A DNA stretch of 41,051 nucleotides from positions 1 through 41,051 of the forward strand of contig JAURVI010000017.1 of NCBI GenBank assembly GCA_030655515.1, read 5' to 3'. Numbering within the stretch: position 1 is the first letter of the stretch; each line of letters opens with the position of its first letter. Made by a program: the position numbers and the translations under genes. The notes beneath the pieces were generated by a model, which had not been told where the DNA came from, did not search any database, and saw only the letters and a list, made by a program, of their open reading frames with translations. Source of the stretch: Polaromonas sp. Its GTDB lineage: Bacteria; Pseudomonadota; Gammaproteobacteria; Burkholderiales; Burkholderiaceae_C. Positions 16,682-24,608 of the stretch are shown piece by piece.

Positions 16682-17905
16682 TCATGAGGACTCCAGCACC
16701 GGTAGCTCGACGGCTTCGCCACACACCTCATCAAACCAGGCCACCCGGCTGACATAACTCATCGCGGTGTGCGACATGGCCCGGCCGATGGTCAGCACAC
16801 CGGACGCGTTGGCAGCCGGGTCGGATACCAATAGCACACCGACGCCGATTTCGGCCTGCCAACGGATTTGCTCGCTTTCACGCCGGACTGCGTCGAGGCT
16901 GGTGTTCAGAACCACCGGCTTGGACAGGCGCGCGACGAGCTGGTGTGCCAGCCAGATGAGCTGGCCGCTATCGCTGCAGTGGCGAACCAGCAGCAAAAAA
17001 CCGTCCGCAGACAACCGCCCCATTTCCATATGAGCAGGCACCGTGCGCCGCAGCCGTCCGGCACAAACAAACAGCGCGTGGTTGACCGCCGCCATGCCGT
17101 GCAACTTTTCCAGCGCGTACAGATTGCCCAGACTCACGACCATCACGCCCATCACGCCCGGCTCGTCCCGCTGGTGCTTGAAGACACCGCCGATCATTTG
17201 TCCGGTTTCCGTGTGCGACAACATGCGTGTCACCGGGTCATAACTGGGGCCGTGCGCCATGACCTGTTTCAGCTCGATCAAGTAGGAATAACGCGCCCAC
17301 ATCGCCGCCCCCATTGTGCTCAGGTAGGCCGTCCCGGCCAGCGCGGTGACCGCATGCACCTGCAAGGGCACCTGCCCCCGTACCAGCGCAATCCAGCTCA
17401 GCCCGGCAATTGCAATCATCATGAAAAACACACCCGCGACGGCCACCCAGGCCAGCCTGTCGCCGCGGTAAGCGCTACGCAGTGCCACACCCAGCGCCGC
17501 CAGGCTCAACAGGCAGACGACGCCCACGCTCAGCGCGAGTGCCTGTATCGCCGGCAACAGCCAGCTCAGCGCCACGCCGCCAATGGCAAGGGCTGTCAGT
17601 GCCTGCAAAGTGTGTTGCCGCGCTTTGAGGCTGGCCAGTGCGCCCACAATCGAGAACAACTGGTAGGCCAGAAGGGGAGAGACCCCCATCGCCACATGCG
17701 CCAGAAAACGCGCCAGCGTGTCTTCGTCAGAGATGGGCAGCGCACCCAGAAAAGCCAGCACAAAAAAACCGGAAGCCGTCGCCGACAAGACGGCATTGAA
17801 CGCGATGCGGTGCAGCGAACGGGTAAACGCCACGACCGAGCCAGCCAGCATCAGGGCCGTCGTGCCGAAATAACATCCCCAGAAACCGAATGCGAGCTTG
17901 TCCAT
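16682..17905 (-). CDS. Membrane protein with degenerate GGDEF-like domain
   Basis: A 407-residue protein with about seven hydrophobic segments in residues 5-205 and a cytoplasmic domain from about 215. The DPVTRMLSHTETGQMI start (223 onward) mimics the D-x-LT-x-L-x-N-R entry of GGDEF domains, and later segments follow the fold (VMGVMVVSLGNLYALEKLHG, MGRLSADGFLLLVR). Where GG[DE]EF should stand, the sequence is LSADGF (298-303), so catalytic glycines and acids are lost. Diguanylate cyclase activity is therefore unlikely; it may be a sensor or a c-di-GMP/GTP-binding relic. It lies between hrpA and argA with no clear operon partner. Confidence 0.75.
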   Translation of the reverse strand: MDKLAFGFWGCYFGTTALMLAGSVVAFTRSLHRIAFNAVLSATASGFFVLAFLGALPISDEDTLARFLAHVAMGVSPLLAYQLFSIVGALASLKARQHTLQALTALAIGGVALSWLLPAIQALALSVGVVCLLSLAALGVALRSAYRGDRLAWVAVAGVFFMMIAIAGLSWIALVRGQVPLQVHAVTALAGTAYLSTMGAAMWARYSYLIELKQVMAHGPSYDPVTRMLSHTETGQMIGGVFKHQRDEPGVMGVMVVSLGNLYALEKLHGMAAVNHALFVCAGRLRRTVPAHMEMGRLSADGFLLLVRHCSDSGQLIWLAHQLVARLSKPVVLNTSLDAVRRESEQIRWQAEIGVGVLLVSDPAANASGVLTIGRAMSHTAMSYVSRVAWFDEVCGEAVELPVLESS

Positions 17906-18044
17906 AGATTGCGCATTATCCGGCCAACTGCGCCAGACCCAAGCGGTAGAGGCGGCCAGAGGCCAGCGTTGCGTCGTCCCTTACACTCACTGCCATTGCC
18001 TTTGACGATTGACCATTCGCGAACCCGAACCCGAAAGCGCGCCC

Positions 18045-19394
18045 ATGTCCGCTATCTTCAATTTCACCTTTGTCCCCTGGTTTCGCTCGGTCGCGCCCTA
18101 CATCCACCTGCACCGCGGAAAGACCTTTGTGGTCGGCATCGCGGGCGAAGCGATTGCCGCCGGCAAGCTGCAGCACCTGGCGCAAGACCTGGCGCTGATT
18201 CAGAGCATGGGCGTGAAGATCGTGCTGGTGCATGGCTTTCGGCCACAGGTCAACGAGCAGTTGGCGGCCAAGGGCCACGAAGCGAAATATTCCCACGGCA
18301 TGCGCATCACCGACACCATCGCACTGGACTGCGCACAGGAAGCGGCCGGCCAGTTGCGCTACGAAATCGAAGCCGCGTTCAGCCAGGGGCTGCCCAACAC
18401 ACCGATGGCCGGCGCCACGGTGCGCGTCATCTCGGGCAACTTCATCACCGCGCGGCCCGTCGGCATTGTCGATGGGGTGGACTTCAAGCACTCCGGCCTG
18501 GTGCGCAAAATAGACAGCGCCGGCATCAAACGCACGCTGGACTTCGGCGCCATGGTGCTGCTCTCGCCTTTCGGTTTTTCGCCGACCGGTGAAGCCTTCA
18601 ACCTGACCATGGAAGAAGTCGCCACCAGCGTGGCGATTGAGCTGCAGGCCGACAAACTGATCTTTGTGACCGAAATTCCCGGCATTCGCATCCACCCCGG
18701 CGAACCCGAGAGCGAAGACAACCCGATTGACACCGAGCTGCCGCTGGCCGCCGCCGAAAAGCTGCTGGCGCAATTGCCCAACCCGACCCAGCCGCTCGAG
18801 GCCGCGTTTTACCTGCAGCACTGCGTCAAGGCCTGCAAGTCCGGCGTCGAGCGCAGCCACATCCTGCCGTTTGCGGTGGACGGTTCGCTGTTGCTGGAGA
18901 TTTATGTGCATGACGGCATAGGCACCATGGTCATCGACGAAAAGCTCGAAAGCCTGCGCGAAGCCAGCGCCGACGACGTGGGCAGCATTTTGCAATTGAT
19001 CGAGCCCTTTGAAAAAGACGGCACGCTGGTCAAACGTGACCGCACCGAAATCGAACGCGACGCCGACCACTACACCGTGATCGAACACGACGGCATCATC
19101 TTCGGCTGCGCCGCGCTCTACCCCTACCCCGAGGCCAAAACCGCGGAAATGGCGGCGCTCACCGTGTCGCCGCACAGCCAGGGCCAGGGCGATGGCGAAC
19201 GCATCCTCAAGCGCATCGAGCAACGCGCTCGCGCCGCCGGCCTGCAAAGCATTTTTGTGCTGACCACACGCACCATGCACTGGTTCATCAAACGCGGTTT
19301 TGTTCAGGTGGATCCGGAATGGCTGCCGGAAGGCCGCAAGCGCAAGTACAACTGGGACCGCAAAAGCCAGGTGCTGGTCAAAAAATTGGGGTGA
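18045..19394 (+). CDS. argA: Amino-acid N-acetyltransferase (N-acetylglutamate synthase)
   Basis: A 449-residue ArgA, the first enzyme of arginine synthesis: glutamate + acetyl-CoA gives N-acetylglutamate. Residues ~15-280 form an amino acid kinase-like domain (GKTFVVGIAGEAIAAGKLQ; VLVHGFRPQVNEQL) that binds arginine for feedback control. Residues ~300-449 form a GNAT acetyltransferase domain (AEMAALTVSPHSQGQGDGE, with the acetyl-CoA loop, and TMHWFIKRGFVQV). ATG 18045 (MSAIFNFTFVPWFR) is preferred to an in-frame TTG at 18009, because length and N-terminus then match the family (E. coli about 443). It is convergent with dsbB. Confidence 0.95.
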   Translation: MSAIFNFTFVPWFRSVAPYIHLHRGKTFVVGIAGEAIAAGKLQHLAQDLALIQSMGVKIVLVHGFRPQVNEQLAAKGHEAKYSHGMRITDTIALDCAQEAAGQLRYEIEAAFSQGLPNTPMAGATVRVISGNFITARPVGIVDGVDFKHSGLVRKIDSAGIKRTLDFGAMVLLSPFGFSPTGEAFNLTMEEVATSVAIELQADKLIFVTEIPGIRIHPGEPESEDNPIDTELPLAAAEKLLAQLPNPTQPLEAAFYLQHCVKACKSGVERSHILPFAVDGSLLLEIYVHDGIGTMVIDEKLESLREASADDVGSILQLIEPFEKDGTLVKRDRTEIERDADHYTVIEHDGIIFGCAALYPYPEAKTAEMAALTVSPHSQGQGDGERILKRIEQRARAAGLQSIFVLTTRTMHWFIKRGFVQVDPEWLPEGRKRKYNWDRKSQVLVKKLG

Positions 19395-19486
19395 GCGGGC
19401 GACATCACTGTGTCTTGACGGGCCGTGGCCTGCCCCAGCACGCCTGACACGGCGGCGCACGGCAGGCCAAGGGTCGTCCGTGTCGG

Positions 19487-20005
19487 TCAGCGGCTGTTGC
19501 GCCCTGCCCCGCGCCCCTGAACCACCAGCAGGGCCAGCATCAGCAGCGCAATGCCCACAAAGCAGAGAAACGACCAGTTGGCAATCGACAGGCTCAGAAA
19601 AGTCCAGTCAATTCTGGTGCAGTCGCCGCTGCCCTTGAAAATCATCGGAACAGCGCGCTTGAGCGGAAAGGTCTCGATCATTCCGTAAAAATCGCGGCCG
19701 CAGGAAGCTTCTTCCGGCGGATACCACTGCAACCAGCTCTGGCGGGCAGCGACAAAGGCACCAAAACCAGACAACAGCAGCAACACACCGGCACCGGCAA
19801 GCTGCAAGCTTTGGCGGGTGGTCAACGCGGTCAAGGCCGCAACCATCGCGACCAGCACCAGGGCGTAACGCTGCACGATACACATCGGGCAAGGTTCGAG
19901 CCCGACCCCATGCTGCAGATACAGGCCAAACGCCAGCAGTGCCACACAAACGGCCGCCACCAGCACCAGCACGCGGCGCGGCGCGTCCAACAGGTTCAAG
20001 AGCAT
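19487..20005 (-). CDS. dsbB: Disulfide bond formation protein DsbB
   Basis: A 172-residue inner membrane protein with four hydrophobic segments. The first redox pair CPMC is at Cys39/Cys42 (QHGVGLEPCPMCIVQRYAL). The second periplasmic pair is Cys102 and Cys129 (EASCGRDFYG ... GSGDCTRID). DsbB reoxidises periplasmic DsbA and passes electrons to quinone. GAGGAAATCC precedes the ATG. It lies just downstream of trxC on the same strand, 131 nt away, so two thiol redox genes are neighbours. Confidence 0.95.
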   Translation of the reverse strand: MLLNLLDAPRRVLVLVAAVCVALLAFGLYLQHGVGLEPCPMCIVQRYALVLVAMVAALTALTTRQSLQLAGAGVLLLLSGFGAFVAARQSWLQWYPPEEASCGRDFYGMIETFPLKRAVPMIFKGSGDCTRIDWTFLSLSIANWSFLCFVGIALLMLALLVVQGRGAGRNSR

Positions 20006-20136
20006 TGGATTTCCTCGTCGGCATCGACAAAAACACAGGCTTGGGGTGATGTCAACACCCGCATGTCGCCTTCAGGTAGACCCATGCCCTGTATTGTTGC
20101 GCAAGAATTCGCGCTTGAGGGCGCTGGTGCGAAAAT

Positions 20137-20574
20137 TCAGCGCAAGTGCGAGCGCGTCCAGCGCACGATGTCGGCGGCACCCATGGCGCCGGGCTGGCGC
20201 GCCACTTCGCGGCCATCGACAAACAGAGCCAGCGTCGGAATGCTGCGAATGTTAAAGCGTGCGCCCAGGTTGCGGGCTGCTTCGGTATCGACCTTGACCA
20301 CGCGAAATTCGGGCTCGAGCTGCGCGGCAGCCTGCTCATAGGCGGGCGCCATCTGCAGGCAGGGGCCGCACCACGGCGCCCAGAAATCGACCAGCACCGG
20401 AATCTGGTTGCGCGAGATGTGGCGGTCAAAAGCCGCTTCGTCCAACGCCACCGGGTGTTTCGTGAACAGGGCCTGATGGCAACTGCCGCAATCAGGCGCC
20501 TTGGCCAGATCGCCGCGTTTGACACGGTTGGTGGTGTGGCAGTGCGGGCAGACAATGTGCAGGGAATCAGTCAT
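20137..20574 (-). CDS. trxC: Thioredoxin 2 (zinc-ribbon thioredoxin TrxC)
   Basis: A 145-residue protein with an N-terminal zinc ribbon (Cys9, Cys12, Cys29, Cys32 in CPHC and CGSC) followed by a thioredoxin domain with active site WCGPC (68-72) and the cis-Pro segment IRSIPTLALF. TrxC is a cytoplasmic disulfide reductase often induced by oxidative stress. AGGG lies upstream of the ATG. It sits between two small unknown genes and dsbB, all on the minus strand. Confidence 0.95.
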   Translation of the reverse strand: MTDSLHIVCPHCHTTNRVKRGDLAKAPDCGSCHQALFTKHPVALDEAAFDRHISRNQIPVLVDFWAPWCGPCLQMAPAYEQAAAQLEPEFRVVKVDTEAARNLGARFNIRSIPTLALFVDGREVARQPGAMGAADIVRWTRSHLR

Positions 20575-20601
20575 CGCAAAAGCCCTGTGTCTGGAATGCT
20601 C

Positions 20602-20832
20602 TTAACGACTGGCTTCGTCCAGCGCCTTGCACGAGGGCGAACACACGGCTTGGGACTTGCCCAGCACCTTGCGTGTACCCATCAGTGAGCGGGGCCGGTG
20701 TTTGCCGCACATGAAACATGACATCGTGGCCGCACCAAAAGACGCGGACGCCACAAAGGGCGAGCCCGACACCTTGGACTTGTAGCGCAACCCGTCCGCC
20801 AGGACGGTGGTTTTGGCATCAGCTCTGGCCAT
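20602..20832 (-). CDS. Small protein with CxxC...CxxxC, possible zinc ribbon
   Basis: Not a family I can name. The 76-residue product is basic and has four cysteines in a C-x2-C (39, 42) and C-x3-C (64, 68) arrangement separated by 21 residues (TMSCFMCGKHRPRSL ... QAVCSPSCKAL), which suggests a bound zinc ion. AAAGGA is well placed before ATG 20832. Its start overlaps the end of the upstream 117-residue gene by 14 nt, and trxC follows 27 nt later. The cysteine motif also fits its thiol-redox neighbours, but function is unknown. Confidence 0.7.
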   Translation of the reverse strand: MARADAKTTVLADGLRYKSKVSGSPFVASASFGAATMSCFMCGKHRPRSLMGTRKVLGKSQAVCSPSCKALDEASR

Positions 20833-21172
20833 TGGTGGATCCTTTCGTTGGTTGACGCATCGCGCGCGCTATCGCTTGCCTGGCCTGCTGCTCGGCGCTC
20901 AGCGACTGGTCCAGCGGTGAGCGGCACAGACCCGCGTACTGATAGTTGATATTTTCGTACAACTCGGCGGCAGCCGGGTGCGTGTCGAGCAAGGCCCCCA
21001 GCGCATTACCGGGCGCTACATTGCTCAGCGCATCGACCAGGTGCGTCACCACCGACCGGTATTGCTCGGGACCGACCGGCAGGGCGCTGTACTCCAGCCG
21101 CTCAAGCAACTTGGCAAGCACGTGGGTCACGGTCAGATCGTTTTGTGAAGACAGTGGTTTGGTAGCATTCAT
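20819..21172 (-). CDS. Hypothetical helical protein upstream of the small Cys-motif gene
   Basis: An unrecognised 117-residue protein starting MNATKPLSSQNDLTVTHVLA. It is predicted by eye to be mostly helical (HVLAKLLERLEYSALPVG; YRSVVTHLVDALSN; AELYENINYQYAGLC) with a polar C-terminal tail. There is no signal peptide or metal motif. ATG 21172 is chosen over the longer open frame from 21226, whose extension is Lys/Arg-rich and unlike the rest. Upstream signals are weak. The 14-nt overlap with the following gene indicates a shared transcript. Confidence 0.6.
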   Translation of the reverse strand: MNATKPLSSQNDLTVTHVLAKLLERLEYSALPVGPEQYRSVVTHLVDALSNVAPGNALGALLDTHPAAAELYENINYQYAGLCRSPLDQSLSAEQQARQAIARAMRQPTKGSTNGQS

Positions 21173-21285
21173 AGGTCTGATCTGGGGGTTCTTCCTCCAA
21201 ATACAAGCACTTTTCGAGCCCGGCATGGCCCGCCTTGCGGGTCGTTCGCCGGCCCGGTTTCAGCGTCGCCTGGATCAACCCGAGC

Positions 21286-21304
21286 AGCTATTGTTTTTAT
21301 AGCT
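21286..21304. repeat. AGCTAT-N7-ATAGCT palindromic repeat
   Basis: AGCTAT (21286-21291), TGTTTTT, ATAGCT (21299-21304). This matches a short palindromic motif that I recall as dispersed through Comamonadaceae intergenic regions. A shorter relative is at 38984-39000. Confidence 0.6.
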
Positions 21305-21340
21305 TGTTACACTTGTCCGCTGCGGGCCAGGGACTGATTT

Positions 21341-21380
21341 TACGGCACAAAATAAGTGTGTGCGCTTATTTTGTGCCGTA
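21341..21380. repeat. Perfect 16-bp inverted repeat with 8-nt spacer
   Basis: TACGGCACAAAATAAG (21341-21356), spacer TGTGTGCG, CTTATTTTGTGCCGTA (21365-21380). It lies between divergent genes, 104 nt before yggX. No T tract follows, so a terminator is unlikely. A large operator, a cruciform-forming site or a remnant of a small mobile repeat are all possible. Confidence 0.9.
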
Positions 21381-21484
21381 TAGTGACCGCCTGATTCTGG
21401 AAGCGGCGACCTAAAACAGAAAAAAAAGACGCCTCTCTTTATACTGAAAACATCCACGAATACATCTTACGAAAGAATCTCAAA

Positions 21485-21760
21485 ATGGCACGCACCGTCA
21501 AATGCATCAAACTCGGCAGGCTCGCCGAAGGGCTGGACTTTCCGCCCTATCCCGGCCCGCTCGGCAAACGGCTGTGGGAAGAAGTCAGCAAGGAAGCCTG
21601 GGCCGAGTGGATGAAGCAGCAAACCATGCTGGTCAATGAAAACCGCCTGAACCTGGCCGATGCCCGGGCCCGCCAGTACCTGGCCCGGCAGATGGAGAAA
21701 CATTTCTTTGGCGACGGCGCAGACGCCGTGGCGGGCTATGTGCCCCCGACCCAGCCCTGA
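21485..21760 (+). CDS. yggX: Fe(2+)-trafficking/oxidative damage protection protein
   Basis: The 91-residue product [20 protein letters not shown]... is a clear YggX: the single conserved Cys7, the [21 protein letters not shown] helix and the [15 protein letters not shown] helix are present. YggX protects Fe-S enzymes and DNA against oxidative damage and may buffer iron. It is followed by mnmC after 22 nt on the same strand and lies near several Fe-S protein genes (cysI, cysH, fdxA). Confidence 0.95.
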   Translation: MARTVKCIKLGRLAEGLDFPPYPGPLGKRLWEEVSKEAWAEWMKQQTMLVNENRLNLADARARQYLARQMEKHFFGDGADAVAGYVPPTQP

Positions 21761-21782
21761 CTGAGAAGCGCTGTCGGCACGC

Positions 21783-23720
21783 ATGGCGGAGGCGATTGAG
21801 TGGCTGGCGGACGGCACCCCCTACAGCCCGCGTTTCGGCGACCGCTACCGCAGCGAGCTGGGCGGTCTGGCGCAATCGCGTGAAGTCTTTTTGCACGGCT
21901 GCGGCCTGCCTGCCGCCTGGGCGAATGAGCCGCAGTGGCGAATCCTGGAAACCGGCTTTGGTCTGGGGCTGAATTTTCTGGTCACCTGGCAGGCCTGGAA
22001 AGCTGACCCACGGCGCCCGCGCCTGCTGCATTTTGTCGCCACCGAAGCGCACCCGGCCAGCGCCGCCGACGTGTTGCGCGGCGCAGCCGCCCATCCTGAG
22101 CTACTGCCTTTGGCAGAGCAACTGCAGGCCCGGCTGTGGGGCTTGCTGCCCGGCTTTCACCGGCTGGTGTTCGAAGGCGGACAGGTGCTGCTGACGCTGT
22201 GTATCGGTGACACCCAGGCGGTGCTGCGCGAGCAGCCGTTTGAGGCCGACACGGTTTACCTGGACGGCTTCAGTCCGTCCAAAAACCCCGGCATCTGGGA
22301 CATCCACACCCTCAAGGCCGTGGCGCGCTGCTGCCGCCGCGGCACACGTATCGCGACCTGGACCGTTGCCCGCTCGGTAGTCGAAGGCCTGACCCAGTGC
22401 GGCTTTGTCGTGGAAAAAACCGCTGGCCTGCCACCCAAGCGGCACAACTTGCAGGGGCAATTCAACCCCCGCTGGGCGCCGCGCAAAGCGCCGCAGGCAA
22501 CGGCGGCCCCGCCGCCCCGGCCCTCGACCTGCGTGGTCATCGGCGCGGGCCTGGCCGGCGCGGCGACAGCCGCCAGCCTGGGCCGGCGTGGCTGGCAGGT
22601 CGTGGTGCTGGATGCCTGCGAAGCGCCTGCGGGCGGCGCTTCCGGTTTGCCGGCCGGTGTGCTGGTGCCGCATGTCTCGCCCGACGACAGCCTGCTGTCG
22701 CGCCTGTCGCGCTGCGGTATGCGGGCCACCTTGCAGCAAGCGGCTGCACTGTTGCAGGAAGGGACCGACTGGCGGGCCACCGGTGTGCTGGAACGGCGCA
22801 TGGATGGCAGCCCGGGCCTGCCCGCAGATGGGTCAAAGGCCCGTCGCGACTGGAGCGAAATCGCCAGCCCGCAGCAGCTCGCGCAGGCCTTGCTTGCCGA
22901 CGGCGAGGTATCGGCCTGCTGGCACCACCAGGCCGGCTGGATCAAGCCGGCCCGGCTGGTCCAGGCCCTGCTCACACAGCCCGGCATCCGCTGGCAGGGG
23001 GGCGCACAGGCAACGCGGCTCAAGCGGGACGCAGCCGCCGGCGTCTGGCAGGTGCTCGATGCGAAGGGGCACAGCCTGGCGCAAGCCGACATGGTGGTTG
23101 TGGCGGCAGGTTACGCCAGCCGGCTGCTGGCAGGCCATGGCTCGGGCGGCTTGCCGCTGCAAGCGATTCGCGGGCAAGTATCCTGGGGCTTGCGCTCCGG
23201 TGACGGACCGGCAGGCCCACCCGACGGGGCAGACGAAAAGGCCTTTCCCGCCTTTCCGGTCAATGGGCATGGCATCTTTATCCCGTGCGTGCCGACCGGT
23301 GAAGGCCCGATGTGGCTGGCCGGTGCCAGCTTTGAGCGCGATCAGGACGACACGCAGCGCCGCCCGCAAGATCAGCAGGCCAATTTCGAACGCCTGCAAA
23401 CCCTGCTGCCAGCAACCGCACAGCACCTGGCATCGGCCTTTCAAAGCAGCGGGCCGCGGGCCTGGGCCGGTGTGCGCTGCGCGTCGCCGGACCGGCTGCC
23501 CCTGGTCGGACCGGTGGATGCGGCCCTGCAACCGGGACTCTGGGTGAACACGGCCATGGGTTCGCGCGGCCTGACTTTTGCCGTGTTGTGCGGCGAACTG
23601 CTCGCCGCGAGGCTGCATGGCGAGCCTTTGCCGCTGGAAAACCGGATGGCGCAGGCGCTGGCGCCGCAGCGCTTTAGCCCCCTGACATCGGTCAGAACTC
23701 GCTTGAACACTGGCAAATAA
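21783..23720 (+). CDS. mnmC: Bifunctional tRNA mnm5s2U34 biosynthesis protein MnmC
   Basis: A 645-residue fusion enzyme. The N-terminal methyltransferase domain (about 1-235; ILETGFGLGLNFLVTW, VYLDGFSPSKNPGIWD) converts nm5U34 to mnm5U34 using SAM. The C-terminal FAD oxidoreductase (about 245-640; dinucleotide motif VVIGAGLAGAATAASLG) first removes the carboxymethyl group from cmnm5U34. The substrates are wobble uridines of several tRNAs. Length is near E. coli MnmC (about 668). The stop codon falls inside a perfect 18-bp palindrome at 23713-23730. Confidence 0.95.
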   Translation: MAEAIEWLADGTPYSPRFGDRYRSELGGLAQSREVFLHGCGLPAAWANEPQWRILETGFGLGLNFLVTWQAWKADPRRPRLLHFVATEAHPASAADVLRGAAAHPELLPLAEQLQARLWGLLPGFHRLVFEGGQVLLTLCIGDTQAVLREQPFEADTVYLDGFSPSKNPGIWDIHTLKAVARCCRRGTRIATWTVARSVVEGLTQCGFVVEKTAGLPPKRHNLQGQFNPRWAPRKAPQATAAPPPRPSTCVVIGAGLAGAATAASLGRRGWQVVVLDACEAPAGGASGLPAGVLVPHVSPDDSLLSRLSRCGMRATLQQAAALLQEGTDWRATGVLERRMDGSPGLPADGSKARRDWSEIASPQQLAQALLADGEVSACWHHQAGWIKPARLVQALLTQPGIRWQGGAQATRLKRDAAAGVWQVLDAKGHSLAQADMVVVAAGYASRLLAGHGSGGLPLQAIRGQVSWGLRSGDGPAGPPDGADEKAFPAFPVNGHGIFIPCVPTGEGPMWLAGASFERDQDDTQRRPQDQQANFERLQTLLPATAQHLASAFQSSGPRAWAGVRCASPDRLPLVGPVDAALQPGLWVNTAMGSRGLTFAVLCGELLAARLHGEPLPLENRMAQALAPQRFSPLTSVRTRLNTGK

Positions 23721-23730
23721 GCTTATTTGC
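23713..23730. promoter_or_regulatory. Perfect 18-bp palindrome at the mnmC end, upstream of the sulfur genes
   Basis: GCAAATAAGCTTATTTGC (23713-23730) is fully self-complementary and spans the mnmC stop codon. It begins an AT-rich 75-nt stretch before the TauE-like gene, where CysB-type regulators could bind. The AAATAAG/CTTATTT core also occurs in the inverted repeat at 21341-21380. Operator function is inferred. Confidence 0.5.
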
Positions 23731-23791
23731 ATAAGTGAACAACAAATATGTAGTTTGTTTTTATAAGCAGCGGTTTTACAGTTCCCGGCTT

Positions 23792-24583
23792 ATGCATGAT
23801 TTTGCTTTTGTAGTTGCCGGATTTGCCGTGGGCCTGGTGGTCGGCCTGACCGGCGTCGGCGGCGGCTCCCTGATGACGCCGCTGCTGATCTTCTTTTTCG
23901 GCGTCAAGCCGCATCTGGCCATTGGCACCGACCTGCTGTTCGCGGCCTTCACCAAAATGAGCGGCACGGTGAGCCTGGCGCGCCAGCGCATGGTGCCGTG
24001 GCGACTGGTCGCCTCTCTCAGTGCCGGCAGCATCCCAGCCGCGCTGGTCACACTTTATGTGCTGCATCGGCTGGGTCCGGGCGACCCGGCGGTCCAGCGG
24101 GCCATGACCTTGACGCTGGGTGTGGCGCTGCTGTTGACGGCGGCCGCCACGCTTTACAAGGCCATCCATGGCAAGCAGATCCCTCGCAGTTTGCCCAATG
24201 AGCGGTTGGCTGAAGCCACCCGCCCGCGCCACTGGAGCCTGCCCCTGCTCTTTGGTGCCGTGATCGGAACCTTGGTCACGCTGACTTCGGTCGGCGCCGG
24301 TGCGATTGGCGTGACAGCACTCATGCTGCTGTACCCGCTGCTGCCGCTGCCCCGAATCGTGGCCGCCGACATTGCTTATGCGGTGCCCTTGACTCTGGTG
24401 GCGGGTTTGGGCCACGCGTCGCTGGGCTCGGTGGACTGGCCGCTGCTTGCCAAACTTTTGATGGGCTCCCTGCCCGGAATCTGGCTGGGAACGCGGCTGG
24501 GGCAAAAAATGCCTGACCGCGTCATCCGATCCCTGCTTTCCGTGCTGCTGGCCTACGCCGGCGCCAAGCTCATCGCCATCTGA
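23792..24583 (+). CDS. TauE/SafE family anion (sulfite/sulfonate) transporter
   Basis: A 263-residue polytopic membrane protein with the TauE/SafE repeat: FAVGLVVGLTGVGGGSLMTP in the first half and GAVIGTLVTLTSVGAGAIGV in the second, about eight hydrophobic segments in all. This family exports sulfite, sulfoacetate or related anions. ATG 23792 (MHDFAFVVAGF) begins just before the first helix; the longer frame from 23735 adds an unlikely AT-rich N-terminus. It lies 25 nt before cysI on the same strand, which favours export or control of sulfite or other sulfur anions. Confidence 0.87.
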   Translation: MHDFAFVVAGFAVGLVVGLTGVGGGSLMTPLLIFFFGVKPHLAIGTDLLFAAFTKMSGTVSLARQRMVPWRLVASLSAGSIPAALVTLYVLHRLGPGDPAVQRAMTLTLGVALLLTAAATLYKAIHGKQIPRSLPNERLAEATRPRHWSLPLLFGAVIGTLVTLTSVGAGAIGVTALMLLYPLLPLPRIVAADIAYAVPLTLVAGLGHASLGSVDWPLLAKLLMGSLPGIWLGTRLGQKMPDRVIRSLLSVLLAYAGAKLIAI

Positions 24584-24608
24584 ATCGACTCTTTGATCGC
24601 TGACCGCC

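Larger units (their letters stand above)
21173..21484. other. 312-bp intergenic region between divergent genes
   Basis: It separates the minus-strand small-gene group from yggX. Contents: an AGCTAT-N7-ATAGCT repeat at 21286-21304 followed by a GC-rich tail that looks like the rest of a dispersed element (to about 21342); a perfect 16-bp inverted repeat at 21341-21380; an A-rich tract (21414-21428); and the yggX leader with possible -10 TATACT near 21439. No further gene is visible. Confidence 0.7.

Noticed and set aside
17916..19460. 514-codon open frame on the minus strand
   Set aside because: Antisense of argA; low-complexity Gly/Ala/Arg/His-rich product with no domain.
19426..19469. TGGCCTGCC / GGCAGGCCA inverted repeat between argA and dsbB as terminator
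   Set aside because: The 26-nt loop and lack of a T tract make an intrinsic terminator unlikely, though it may be a weak 3'-end structure.
22405..23547. 380-codon open frame on the plus strand inside mnmC
   Set aside because: A different frame of the same strand; Arg/Pro/Trp-rich composition typical of a shifted GC-rich frame, while the mnmC frame is intact.
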